Counted from the stretch's first letter, positions 1 through 5,762 are shown. The stretch: 12,609 bases of DNA from JAGXIT01 sp964393815 (GCA_964393815.1 CAYMUP010000027.1:1-12609), one strand, 5' to 3'. Notes: generated by a model not told the origin, from the sequence alone. Numbers and translations are program-made.

Positions 1-92
1 TCGCGCAGGTCCAGGCCTTCCTAACGGCCGAACGTGCCAAATGGGAGCGCGAGAAACTGCGTAGACAAGCTGAGTCAGGAGATGGCCAGTAA
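1..92 (+). CDS. C-terminal tail of an unidentified protein (5' end outside window)
   Basis: An open frame runs from the left edge (codons starting at base 3) to a TAA at 90-92, leaving about 29 residues. The visible tail is rich in Arg, Lys, Glu and Gln (for example AERAKWEREKLRRQAE) and looks like a charged helix; no family can be named from it. Its TAA shares one base with the ATG of the GIY-YIG gene (TAATG), so the two are almost certainly co-transcribed and translationally coupled. From memory, GIY-YIG proteins of this type often follow a helicase or methyltransferase gene, so the missing gene may be one of these, but the 29 residues do not show it. Confidence 0.6.
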   Translation, partial: AQVQAFLTAERAKWEREKLRRQAESGDGQ

Positions 93-1237
93 TGGACTAC
101 TTCGATGAACTGTCGGTACTTTTTGAGAGCGAAGACGCCGACCTGTTCAAGCCGAAACCAAAAAAGCATGTTGCAACGCCAGACGACCGCCTAATTAACA
201 CATTCAACGAGATTGCTCAGTTTGTCCGTGATAATGGCCGCAGACCCGATGCTGAGGCCGACGACATGCGAGAAGCTGTCCTCGGAACTCAGCTGAACAG
301 TATTCGTTCCGACAAACACCGGGTTGAAATACTAGAGAGCTATGATGAACTCGGCATACTCGAGCTGGACAAAGCACCAGAATCGCTGGATGAGTTGTTC
401 TCAGAAGATGCTGGGCTGTTTGATGATGCGGAGGGTATATTTTCTGACGGTCCGGGTAAAGTAATCAGCAGAGCGCCGCGACCTGCTGACGATCGTGCGG
501 AACGCAAACCAGTCGACAACTTCGAAGTTGCATTCAAACCAGGTTTTACCGAACAGCAGCAGATGCTATCTCAAGGCAAACGCCGCCTTGTGCGCTATGC
601 TGGCGTAACTCACCTTGAGATTGGTGGCTATTACGTTCATGAAGGCCAGATGTTGAAAATTGTTGAAGCAGGCGAAAAGAAGCGCGTCTATGACAGAAAT
701 AAAGAACGTTTCCGAATCATTTACGAAAATGGTACTGAATCAAACATGTATCGCCGATCTCTCTCGCAACGTTTGCGCGAGGATGGCTATACAGTTCTCG
801 ATGTCGATTACAGCGAACCTGTCGAAGATGACGCGGCTGTCGGCCGCATATACATTCTAAGTTCTCTTAGCTCTGACCCCAAAATAACGACAATCAAAAG
901 TCTGTACAAAATTGGCGTTACAACAGGAACTGTTGAGAACCGCATTAAAAACGCCGCAGCCGACCCCACCTACCTTATGGCACCTGTTAAAGTCATAGAA
1001 GACTACCGTCTTACCGGCGACTACAACCCACAAAAAGTCGAAGGCCTCATCCATCAGGTGTTTGGTCACGCAAAAGTTGACCTGCAAATTGTTGCGCCCG
1101 ATGGAACGGTTTACACGCCACAAGAATGGTACTCATTACCGCTCGGTGCAATTCTCGAAGCGATAGAACTGATTGCTTCTGGCGAAATAATCAATTATCA
1201 TTACGATGCGTCTTTGCAGTCGATTGTTGAAAACTAG
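92..1237 (+). CDS. GIY-YIG nuclease family protein (T5orf172/Mug113-like C-terminal domain)
   Basis: 381 residues, probably a DNA endonuclease. The C-terminal part holds the GIY-YIG core: GRIYI at 251-255, YKIG at 272-275, the conserved Arg at 284 (TVENR) and the catalytic Glu at 317 (KVEGLIHQ). This spacing fits the T5orf172/Mug113 branch of the GIY-YIG superfamily. Residues 30-92 form a helical region, 95-125 is a low-complexity acidic stretch, and 205-225 contains the ENGTESNM..RSL segment that I recall from bacterial proteins of this class; these parts probably mediate partner or DNA binding. The start is the ATG overlapping the upstream stop, with AGGAG at 77-81 ten bases before it. The coupling suggests it works with the upstream product, probably in restriction or DNA processing. 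The nuclease fold is well supported; the biological role is inferred. Confidence 0.85.
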   Translation: MDYFDELSVLFESEDADLFKPKPKKHVATPDDRLINTFNEIAQFVRDNGRRPDAEADDMREAVLGTQLNSIRSDKHRVEILESYDELGILELDKAPESLDELFSEDAGLFDDAEGIFSDGPGKVISRAPRPADDRAERKPVDNFEVAFKPGFTEQQQMLSQGKRRLVRYAGVTHLEIGGYYVHEGQMLKIVEAGEKKRVYDRNKERFRIIYENGTESNMYRRSLSQRLREDGYTVLDVDYSEPVEDDAAVGRIYILSSLSSDPKITTIKSLYKIGVTTGTVENRIKNAAADPTYLMAPVKVIEDYRLTGDYNPQKVEGLIHQVFGHAKVDLQIVAPDGTVYTPQEWYSLPLGAILEAIELIASGEIINYHYDASLQSIVEN

Positions 1238-1240
1238 TCT

Positions 1241-1270
1241 CTTACATGAAATTACAGAATAGGTTATAAA
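1241..1270 (+). promoter_or_regulatory. Promoter of the PD-(D/E)XK gene, leaderless type
   Basis: CTTACA (1241-1246), 18 bases, then TATAAA (1265-1270). Only seven bases separate the -10 box from the ATG at 1278, so transcription should begin at or next to the start codon. No Shine-Dalgarno sequence precedes the ATG. Confidence 0.5.
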
Positions 1271-1277
1271 TAAGCAT

Positions 1278-1754
1278 ATGCAAACACCGATAGATTTCAC
1301 CAAGCAGCTAGTTAAGGGAAGAATTGCAGAAACTGTCTTTTCGCAGATGTTCCGTGAATCTGGTAAATATACTGTGCTCGAGTTTGGATATGAAAAAATC
1401 ATTCCAGAGCTTGTTCAAGCAGGTCAGACGGAAAATAGCAGGATCATTGAGACTTTGCGGACTGCGCCTGATTTCGCAATCATTAACAACGAAATGCGTA
1501 GAGTACGTTTGGTAGAAGTAAAGTATCGCCGAAATTTGTACACAGATGAAGTGCTAAAGATAGCCCAGCGAATGAAGAATTCATGGAATCCATCCTACCT
1601 ATTTCTTTGTACTTTGGATGGTTTTTATTTTGGGAGCGTAAGTAAAATCATCGAAAACAGCGGAACAATTGCCCGTCTCAGCACGGATAATATACCTCAA
1701 ACTACTCAAAACGAGTATCTTGGGCTACTTAAAGACTTTGAGAGAGGCAAATAA
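1278..1754 (+). CDS. PD-(D/E)XK nuclease-fold protein
   Basis: 158 residues. The order of residues matches a restriction-endonuclease-like core: Glu18 in an N-terminal helix (KGRIAETVF), a beta hairpin around 32-45, PD at 64-65 (APDFAIIN) and ExK at 80-82 (RLVEVKYRR), followed by a helix and strand (YLFLCTLDGFYFG, 107-119). This is the classic E...PD...ExK layout of Holliday-junction resolvase-like and type II restriction-like nucleases; the exact subfamily is not recognisable by eye. The gene lies 40 bases after the GIY-YIG gene but has its own promoter. Two sampled sequence lines give about 38-40% GC, below alaS (about 52%), which may point to separate acquisition. It could be a restriction or defence nuclease, or an inactive relative used for DNA binding. 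Fold call fairly firm, function unknown. Confidence 0.7.
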   Translation: MQTPIDFTKQLVKGRIAETVFSQMFRESGKYTVLEFGYEKIIPELVQAGQTENSRIIETLRTAPDFAIINNEMRRVRLVEVKYRRNLYTDEVLKIAQRMKNSWNPSYLFLCTLDGFYFGSVSKIIENSGTIARLSTDNIPQTTQNEYLGLLKDFERGK

Positions 1755-1887
1755 CTATTTGCGGCTCCAGATAAAGTCTAAGGGGGTGATTTGGGCGCCC
1801 CGGGTGAATAATGTTTCGTTAGGACCGCAATTGTGAGGCTTGGGTTGGCCACGAAGCAAAAAGGGAACATACCTTATCTTTCTGGGT

Positions 1888-1893
1888 TATACT
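1888..1893 (+). promoter_or_regulatory. -10 box (TATACT) of the DUF2177 operon
   Basis: TATACT ends ten bases before the ATG at 1904. A GTG at 1895 lies too close to the -10 box to be present in full on the transcript, which favours the ATG as start. No convincing -35 box was found. The 1755-1887 stretch before it shows no gene and no clear terminator. Confidence 0.45.
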
Positions 1894-1903
1894 AGTGGTA
1901 CTC

Positions 1904-2293
1904 ATGCAGATGCTTCTACAAATTTTACTCGCAATCGCTTGCTTTGGAGTGTTCGATTTCATATGGCTGGGATTGGTAGCCAAAAAGTTTTATTACAACC
2001 ACATCGGCGATTTACTGCGTAAAAAACCGCGTCTCATTCCTGCGGTCATCTTTTACACCATTTACTGCACAGCAATCGTGCTGCTCGTCATTCGTCCAGC
2101 CTTTGATGCAGCAAGCATATGGCAAGCACTTGGCAGGGGAGCACTCTTTGGTCTGGCAGCCTACGCCACTTACGACCTTACCAATCTTGCCACGCTAAAA
2201 GGTTTCAAAACAAAAGTGGCCTTAGCAGACATGACATGGGGGACATTTGCGACAGCCATAGTCTCAAGCATCGTCTACGCAGTATTTGCATAA
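1904..2293 (+). CDS. DUF2177 family membrane protein
   Basis: 129 residues from ATG 1904 (132 if GTG 1895 is used). It is very hydrophobic, with about four membrane segments: residues 4-24, 44-64, 72-92 and 108-128. Three DUF2177 hallmarks are visible: FDFIWLGL near the N-terminus followed by KKFYYNHIG, the central AAYATYDLTNLATLKG, and DMTWGTF before the last membrane helix. The family is an inner-membrane protein of unknown biochemical role. The ATG is preferred because a TATACT -10 box lies just upstream and the N-terminus then begins right at the first membrane helix, as is usual in the family. It is the first gene of an operon: the next gene starts 18 bases later behind a strong ribosome binding site. 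GTG 1895 or ATG 1910 cannot be fully excluded. Confidence 0.85.
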   Translation: MQMLLQILLAIACFGVFDFIWLGLVAKKFYYNHIGDLLRKKPRLIPAVIFYTIYCTAIVLLVIRPAFDAASIWQALGRGALFGLAAYATYDLTNLATLKGFKTKVALADMTWGTFATAIVSSIVYAVFA

Positions 2294-2296
2294 CGT

Positions 2297-2303
2297 AAGG
2301 AGG
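2297..2303 (+). promoter_or_regulatory. Strong Shine-Dalgarno site (AAGGAGG)
   Basis: AAGGAGG lies eight bases before the ATG at 2312, in the short gap after the DUF2177 stop. It shows that the organism uses Shine-Dalgarno initiation for genes inside operons, in contrast to the leaderless-looking first genes of this window. Confidence 0.75.
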
Positions 2304-2311
2304 AAAGCGAA

Positions 2312-2740
2312 ATGGGGAAATACGAACCGAAGACAAAAGCAACGGGTGCCTCGGTAGAGGATTTTATCGAAAGTGCAGATCCTAAAAAACGAGAAGATAG
2401 CTATGCGCTACTCCAGATGATGCGCGATATCACGGGCGAGGAGCCCAAAATGTGGGGACCAACAATGATTGGTTTTGGTCGATACCACTACATTAGCAAG
2501 GGCTGTGAAGCAGACTGGTTTAAGGTTGGGTTTAGCCCGCGCAAGGCTGCTTTTAGTCTCTACCTCAGCATGGACGCCGAAAAGCAATTTGGCAAAGAGC
2601 TGGAGCACTTCGGCAAGTATAAACTCGGCAAGGGCTGCATATATTTCAATAAGCTAGCCGATATTGACGTCGCACTACTCAAAAAAATGATCAAAAAAGG
2701 CTACGACGAAGCCAAAGACTTCGACATTTCAAAAAGCTAG
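2312..2740 (+). CDS. DUF1801 family protein
   Basis: 142 residues, soluble, no signal peptide. Features seen: a helical N-terminus with ASVEDFIESADPKKREDSYALLQMM (in parts typical of DUF1801: a short motif followed by KREDS), then MWGPTMIGFGRYHY at about 47-60, a strand-rich segment with DWFKVGFSPRKAAFSLYL (68-87), and a KYKLGKGCIYFNKL strand before the C-terminal helices. This is the DUF1801 (YdhG-like) fold, related in shape to frataxin-type iron chaperones; the actual activity of this subgroup is not established. It lies in an operon between a DUF2177 membrane protein and a second, shorter DUF1801 protein 3 bases downstream. The start is fixed by AAGGAGG eight bases upstream. The family call is firm and the function unknown. 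Confidence 0.85.
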   Translation: MGKYEPKTKATGASVEDFIESADPKKREDSYALLQMMRDITGEEPKMWGPTMIGFGRYHYISKGCEADWFKVGFSPRKAAFSLYLSMDAEKQFGKELEHFGKYKLGKGCIYFNKLADIDVALLKKMIKKGYDEAKDFDISKS

Positions 2741-2743
2741 CCT

Positions 2744-3079
2744 ATGACCGTTGATGAGTATATGCAAAGCGTTCCGACGCCCGCACGAGCACACTTCGAC
2801 GAACTTCGCTCGCTTGTTCGCGCTAAACTGCCGCAGGCGAGTGAAGTTGTAAGCTACGGCGTGCTTGGGTATAAACCAGACCCCAAAAAGCGCGCAGTCG
2901 TATTTATCGGCGGATTTAAAGACCACATATCCCTCTATCCAGTTCCTAAAGACGCAGCGCTCCAGAGCAAGCTTGAGCCGTACATAAAAGGCAAAGGCAC
3001 TTTGTGGTTTAGTATAAGCGAACCACTCCCGAACAGTCTTATTAAAGAAACCCTTGAAGAACTAAGTCAAAATGAGTGA
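2744..3079 (+). CDS. DUF1801 / YdhG-type putative iron chaperone
   Basis: 111 residues. The sequence follows the short DUF1801 plan: TVDEYMQSVPTPARAHFDELRSLV (helix, quoted from about residue 2), then a loop of the form VVSYGVLGYK (35-44), AVVFIGGFKDHISLYP (51-66), and KGKGTLWFSISEPLP (82-96) before the final helix. I recall proteins of this plan being annotated as iron chaperones, on structural likeness to frataxin; that role is inferred, not shown here. The ATG follows the stop of the longer DUF1801 gene by three bases and has no Shine-Dalgarno site, so translation is probably coupled. Its TGA overlaps the next gene by eight bases. Two adjacent members of one family, clearly different in length and sequence, look like an old duplication or paired recruitment rather than a recent copy. 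Confidence 0.85.
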   Translation: MTVDEYMQSVPTPARAHFDELRSLVRAKLPQASEVVSYGVLGYKPDPKKRAVVFIGGFKDHISLYPVPKDAALQSKLEPYIKGKGTLWFSISEPLPNSLIKETLEELSQNE

Positions 3080-3623
3080 GCCGAAAAACAAAAAGGCCCT
3101 TGAAACTGGGAGTGGCATCGCTTGGCAAGCTTGGCTCGAGTTTTTGCAACCATACAGAGAGCTCGACCATACGGAAATGGCGAAAGTGGCCTACAAAGAG
3201 ATTGTGCGCATAGGCAAGTCAAAGAGCCCAGAGTGGTGGGCACAGGGTGCCACCGTAGCCTACGAGCAACACATCGGCAGGAGGCAGGTTGGCCAGACCT
3301 GTGACGGCAATTTCTCGGTCACCGTTTCACGCACCGTAGAAGCCGATATGGACAACGCGCTCGCCACCTGGAGCGAAACCTGCGAGCCACTCACCAGTTT
3401 CAACGGGGTGAAAATCACCTCTATTAAACGCATCTCCCAGACGGAAAAGTGGCGGTACTGGCGCTGTGACCTAGAGGACGGCAGTAAGGTTAGCGTCAAC
3501 ATCCAGACCAAACCCGCTGGCAACAAATCTACGCTCGCCATCAATCACGACAAGCTCTCGTCTGCCACCGATGTTGACCACTGGCGCACCTTTTGGAGAG
3601 ATTTTTCACTTGCAGACAAGTAA
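3072..3623 (+). CDS. SRPBCC/AHSA1-like protein with an N-terminal DUF4287-like helical segment
   Basis: 183 residues, soluble. The N-terminal 60 residues carry WQAWLEFLQPYRELDHTEM, then SPEWWAQGATVAYEQHIGRRQ (about 51-72), a segment I recall from actinobacterial and other proteins where a small helical domain precedes an SRPBCC domain. Residues about 75-180 look like the SRPBCC/AHSA1 beta-grasp fold: FSVTVSRTVEAD, WSE, WRYWRCDLEDGSKVSVNI, and a final helix with HWRTFWRDF. Proteins of this class often bind hydrophobic ligands or chaperones; the ligand here is unknown. It overlaps the preceding gene by eight bases and ends the operon. Pairing of DUF1801 and SRPBCC genes is common in bacteria in my recollection, which supports the call. 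The domain limits are approximate and the DUF4287 label tentative. Confidence 0.65.
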   Translation: MSEPKNKKALETGSGIAWQAWLEFLQPYRELDHTEMAKVAYKEIVRIGKSKSPEWWAQGATVAYEQHIGRRQVGQTCDGNFSVTVSRTVEADMDNALATWSETCEPLTSFNGVKITSIKRISQTEKWRYWRCDLEDGSKVSVNIQTKPAGNKSTLAINHDKLSSATDVDHWRTFWRDFSLADK

Positions 3624-3638
3624 ATAGACTTATACACT
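3610..3638 (+). promoter_or_regulatory. Promoter of the frameshifted gene, leaderless type
   Basis: TTGCAG (3610-3615), 17 bases, TACACT (3633-3638), then seven bases to the ATG at 3646. The -35 box lies inside the end of the SRPBCC gene. Its TTGCA start is shared with the promoters at 4227 and 5763. Confidence 0.45.
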
Positions 3639-3645
3639 TAGCCAC

Positions 3646-4159
3646 ATGTCTGTTTTGGAGCAGTTAGAGGAGCAACCAGGTTTCCCACAGGAAGATTTAA
3701 GCGGTACAAACGCAGCATTTATTAGTCTGCTGCTTGCAAACAGAGTGTTCTTGGGTAGTTTTCATGATGCGGCAGGTTAGAGCTTACCCGATATTTACCG
3801 GTACTCACAAACCGCTGTGGTTGAGTCTTGAGTGGCTTTTTGACGACCCAACCAACCAAAAAGCCGCCAATTTCGGTATCGTTGCTTTTGAGGCCATGCA
3901 TCTTATGGTTGGCGCCTACCAACATGTCATCAACCAAAACGCGCTTAGAGCCAATATACCCAACATACTTTCTCCAAAAAATACTGAGGGTGTACGGGAT
4001 TATTTTTCTCAGGCAAATAACACCTTTCAGCAAACCACGCCCCGTGCCGCTCACACCGTCGCTGAGGCAAGCGAGCGATATTACGACCCTGGCAGGTCAC
4101 CTTTCGCAGTACTCGGTGCGGCCATATGCTGCGAATTCATCCGTGACAACACAGACTAG
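3646..4159 (+). pseudogene. Unrecognised protein gene broken by one frameshift
   Basis: The first frame runs from ATG 3646 for 44 residues (MSVLEQLEEQPGFPQEDL..., ending SFHDAAG) to TAG 3778-3780. A second frame, open across 3734-4159, continues with RAYPIFTGTHKPLWLSLE and ends at TAG 4157-4159. Removing one T of the TT at 3777-3778 joins them into a protein of about 170 residues. The downstream frame lacks a good start: its ATGs at 3734 and 3764 have no Shine-Dalgarno or close -10 box, while 3646 has a promoter. The joined product is soluble with no signal peptide; segments include KPLWLSLEWLFDDP, FGIVAFEAMHLMVGAYQHV and a C-terminal AVLGAAICCEF. I do not recognise the family. It may be a genuine pseudogene, a sequencing or assembly error, or less likely a programmed frameshift. 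Confidence 0.55.
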
Positions 4160-4197
4160 ATAGGTAGTGTCGCCTGCCGGCTATAAAAACTCTTTTT

Positions 4198-4223
4198 GAA
4201 ATTGTAATTTTGTTAACAATTTC
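4198..4223. repeat. Inverted repeat GAAATTGT-N10-ACAATTTC
   Basis: Perfect eight-base arms at 4198-4205 and 4216-4223. A smaller palindrome, TTGTTAACAA (4210-4219), overlaps the right arm. It ends three bases before the -35 box at 4227, the right place for a regulator site. It is AT-rich and lacks a downstream T-run, so a terminator for the preceding gene is less likely. Confidence 0.4.
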
Positions 4224-4226
4224 TTG

Positions 4227-4255
4227 TTGCATTGCGTACATAATGAGCGTATCAT
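4227..4255 (+). promoter_or_regulatory. Promoter in front of a 17-codon ORF / structured RNA
   Basis: TTGCAT (4227-4232), exactly 17 bases, TATCAT (4250-4255). Transcription would start near 4261-4262, directly at an ATG (4262) and just ahead of a set of hairpins. It is among the best-looking promoters in the window, yet no annotated-size gene follows for 270 bases. Confidence 0.5.
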
Positions 4256-4261
4256 CACCAT

Positions 4262-4315
4262 ATGATTTCTAAGCGTCAACAAACAGTGCTATCGATTCTA
4301 CCGAAAAAGCGGTAA
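4262..4315 (+). CDS. Possible 17-residue leader peptide (leaderless start)
   Basis: ATG 4262 opens 17 codons to TAA 4313-4315, giving MISKRQQTVLSILPKKR, a basic peptide with no recognised family. The -10 box TATCAT ends six bases before the ATG, the same arrangement as at alaS and other genes here, which is the main argument that it is translated. The ORF covers the left arm of one hairpin (4275-4286) and all of a second (4299-4314), so ribosome position could change RNA folding, as in an attenuator. It has no run of one amino-acid codon that would identify a sensed amino acid. It may equally be a chance ORF inside a small RNA. Confidence 0.3.
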   Translation: MISKRQQTVLSILPKKR

Positions 4316-4337
4316 CTTTGCTTGTCTGTTGACAAAA

Positions 4338-4366
4338 AAGAAACCGCGAAAACCTCGCGGTTTCTT
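4338..4366. terminator. Strong GC hairpin, terminator-like, better on the minus strand
   Basis: Arms AAGAAACCGCG (4338-4348) and CGCGGTTTCTT (4356-4366) pair perfectly over 11 bp around a seven-base loop. On the plus strand the tail (GCTTATAG) is poor in T. On the minus strand the hairpin is followed by a run of six T. It may thus stop plus-strand RNA weakly (attenuator) and minus-strand RNA well. Confidence 0.55.
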
Positions 4367-4399
4367 GCTTATAGAGATCATGTACATTGGCCTGTTTTT

Positions 4400-4419
4400 T
4401 TAAGTAAGCGCTTACTTAA
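4400..4419. promoter_or_regulatory. Perfect 20-bp palindrome, operator-like
   Basis: TTAAGTAAGCGCTTACTTAA is its own reverse complement over all 20 bases, with no spacer. Such uninterrupted symmetry at this length suggests a site for a dimeric regulator (TetR-like proteins often use such sites) rather than an RNA hairpin, which would lack a loop. It lies 107 bases before the ATG of the AAA+ gene. No regulator gene is in view. Confidence 0.5.
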
Positions 4420-4474
4420 GAAGTCGTCGTTTGAGTGTTGCAATCTAACAGTCAAACCAAAACACCATAAACGG

Positions 4475-4503
4475 TTTCGTTGCAGAATTTGAACGCAACG
4501 AAA
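4475..4503. promoter_or_regulatory. Inverted repeat TTTCGTTGC-N11-GCAACGAAA before the AAA+ gene
   Basis: Perfect nine-base arms at 4475-4483 and 4495-4503, with an 11-base spacer, 23 bases before the ATG at 4527. The 9-spacer-9 layout recalls the CIRCE heat-shock operator (9-9-9), but the bases differ, so this is only likeness of layout. It could be an operator or a leader stem just upstream of the GGAG ribosome binding site (4518-4521). Confidence 0.5.
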
Positions 4504-4526
4504 TCTGTAACGAACACGGAGTTACT

Positions 4527-5762
4527 ATGACTACGCCTATTGAGTTTGCGCCTAATGCACTTGTCGCCGAGATTATCCCAAATTCACTACGAGACCTGCT
4601 CGGTACTACTGGCTCGGCAAGTATGTTTCGGTTACCCGAAGACGTCCCCGCACAAAGCCCAGAGATTCGCACATACCTAGAGGACCATATTGTAGGGCAA
4701 CGACCTGCCATCGACGCAATTGTGAAAGCACTCGACCGTTCCACTATACGCACAGACAATAGACCAATCGCAAGCATGCTCTTTTTGGGCCCCACTGGCT
4801 CAGGTAAAACTGAAGTCACAAAAGTATTGCAGCAGGCTCTGGAAAATGAAGGAGTTGAAACAAATCGCCGACATCTAGACTGTTCACAGCTCGGTCGAGA
4901 TCATGAGGCATCTGCCTTTCTTCTGGGTTCACCTGCAGGTTACGTAGGTTACGCAGATGTAGCATTTTTCTCTCCACGACACTATGCCCCCGCTGGCTCA
5001 AATAAAGTCACCATTCTGGTGCTTGATGAGCTTGAAAAGGCAAGCGATGCCTTACCGGAGGTCCTTTTGCCCGCACTCGAGGAGGGTAAAGTGACACTCA
5101 AATGTGGTGTTACGACCTCGTTTGCAAATACAATTGTTATTGCAACTAGTAACGTTGGGGCAGAAGATATGACAAAAGCCACCAAAGGTGCTACAGGATT
5201 TATGTCCGCAAATAGAAGAGGCAACAAAACTTCGAGCGACATCGAAACTGCCGCCCTGGAAGGCCTCAAAAGACGATACCAACATATACCTGAGTTTATA
5301 GGAAGATTCACCGATACGGTTGTCTTTACTCAGCACGACCATGAAGGACTCTTACAGGTTCTTGACCGATCCATCGATCTCAAAAATAAAAATTACCGAG
5401 AGAAACATGGCACTGAAATATGTCTAACCCCAGATGCAAGAAAGCACATATTAAGCAAAATTGCCGGGCAAGAACATTTAGGAGCGCGCCCATTAAATCA
5501 AGCACTTCGCGATCTAGTTGAATGGCCATTTTCAGGATATTTAAATGCAGGCCATGTAGGCAAAGGTAAGCGACTTATCGCCTGTCTAGAGAGCGAGCTG
5601 GATGGCGGGCCGCAGGACGAATCCACGAGTCGTTTAGCTTTTTTTGTTGCAGATGCACCAGAACTAGTTTCAAAAAACACTAACACTCAGCTGCAAATTG
5701 CCGCCGTGCCTCACACCCCAGCAACTGCAGTTCAACTTCAGCAAAACGATTACACTATATAG
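4527..5762 (+). CDS. Single-module ClpB/ClpA-type AAA+ ATPase
   Basis: 411 residues with one AAA+ module of the Clp/Hsp100 D2 type, probably a protein-remodelling ATPase acting in the cytoplasm. Seen in order: VGQ at 56-58, Walker A GPTGSGKT 88-95, pore-loop GYVG 138-141, Walker B ILVLDE 163-168, sensor-1 ATSN 206-209, arginine finger region IPEFIGR (Arg260) and sensor-2 GAR 319-321 at the start of the small domain. All catalytic motifs look intact. Missing compared with ClpB are the N-terminal substrate domain, the D1 module and the coiled-coil M domain. It lacks an IGF-type loop that I could identify, so a ClpP partner is not indicated. The last 50 residues are polar and unlike the family. 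Start supported by GGAG five bases before the ATG. It sits alone behind a long structured upstream region, which suggests regulated expression, perhaps stress-related (inference). Confidence 0.85.
   Translation: MTTPIEFAPNALVAEIIPNSLRDLLGTTGSASMFRLPEDVPAQSPEIRTYLEDHIVGQRPAIDAIVKALDRSTIRTDNRPIASMLFLGPTGSGKTEVTKVLQQALENEGVETNRRHLDCSQLGRDHEASAFLLGSPAGYVGYADVAFFSPRHYAPAGSNKVTILVLDELEKASDALPEVLLPALEEGKVTLKCGVTTSFANTIVIATSNVGAEDMTKATKGATGFMSANRRGNKTSSDIETAALEGLKRRYQHIPEFIGRFTDTVVFTQHDHEGLLQVLDRSIDLKNKNYREKHGTEICLTPDARKHILSKIAGQEHLGARPLNQALRDLVEWPFSGYLNAGHVGKGKRLIACLESELDGGPQDESTSRLAFFVADAPELVSKNTNTQLQIAAVPHTPATAVQLQQNDYTI

Larger units (their letters stand above)
4262..4370 (+). ncRNA. Candidate structured leader or small RNA (three hairpins)
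   Basis: Three stems follow the promoter at 4227. P1: GTCAACA at 4275-4281 with TGTTGAC at 4327-4333, continued by three further pairs and one G-U pair (4283-4286 with 4322-4325) after one mismatch. P2, inside P1: TACCG 4299-4303 with CGGTA 4310-4314, loop AAAAAG. P3: an 11-bp hairpin at 4338-4366. A transcript ending after P3 would be about 110 bases. It matches no RNA family that I know. It could be a stand-alone small RNA or the start of a long leader for the AAA+ gene at 4527. Confidence 0.35.

Noticed and set aside
1895..1903. GTG 1895 as the start of the DUF2177 gene
   Set aside because: It begins two bases after the end of TATACT, so it would lie before the predicted transcript start; ATG 1904 also fits the family length better.
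3077..3079. UGA recoding (as Gly or Trp) as in some CPR groups
   Set aside because: TGA ends the second DUF1801 gene at a normal family length with the next gene overlapping, and in-frame TGA is absent from the conserved genes.
3770..3785. Programmed +1 frameshift like that of prfB
   Set aside because: No CTT TGA-type slippery site and no internal Shine-Dalgarno sequence at the right distance; a simple indel is more economical.
3722..4054. 110-codon ORF on the minus strand opposite the frameshifted gene
   Set aside because: Plus-strand frames show better protein-like content and a promoter; the minus ORF has no ribosome site and an atypical composition.
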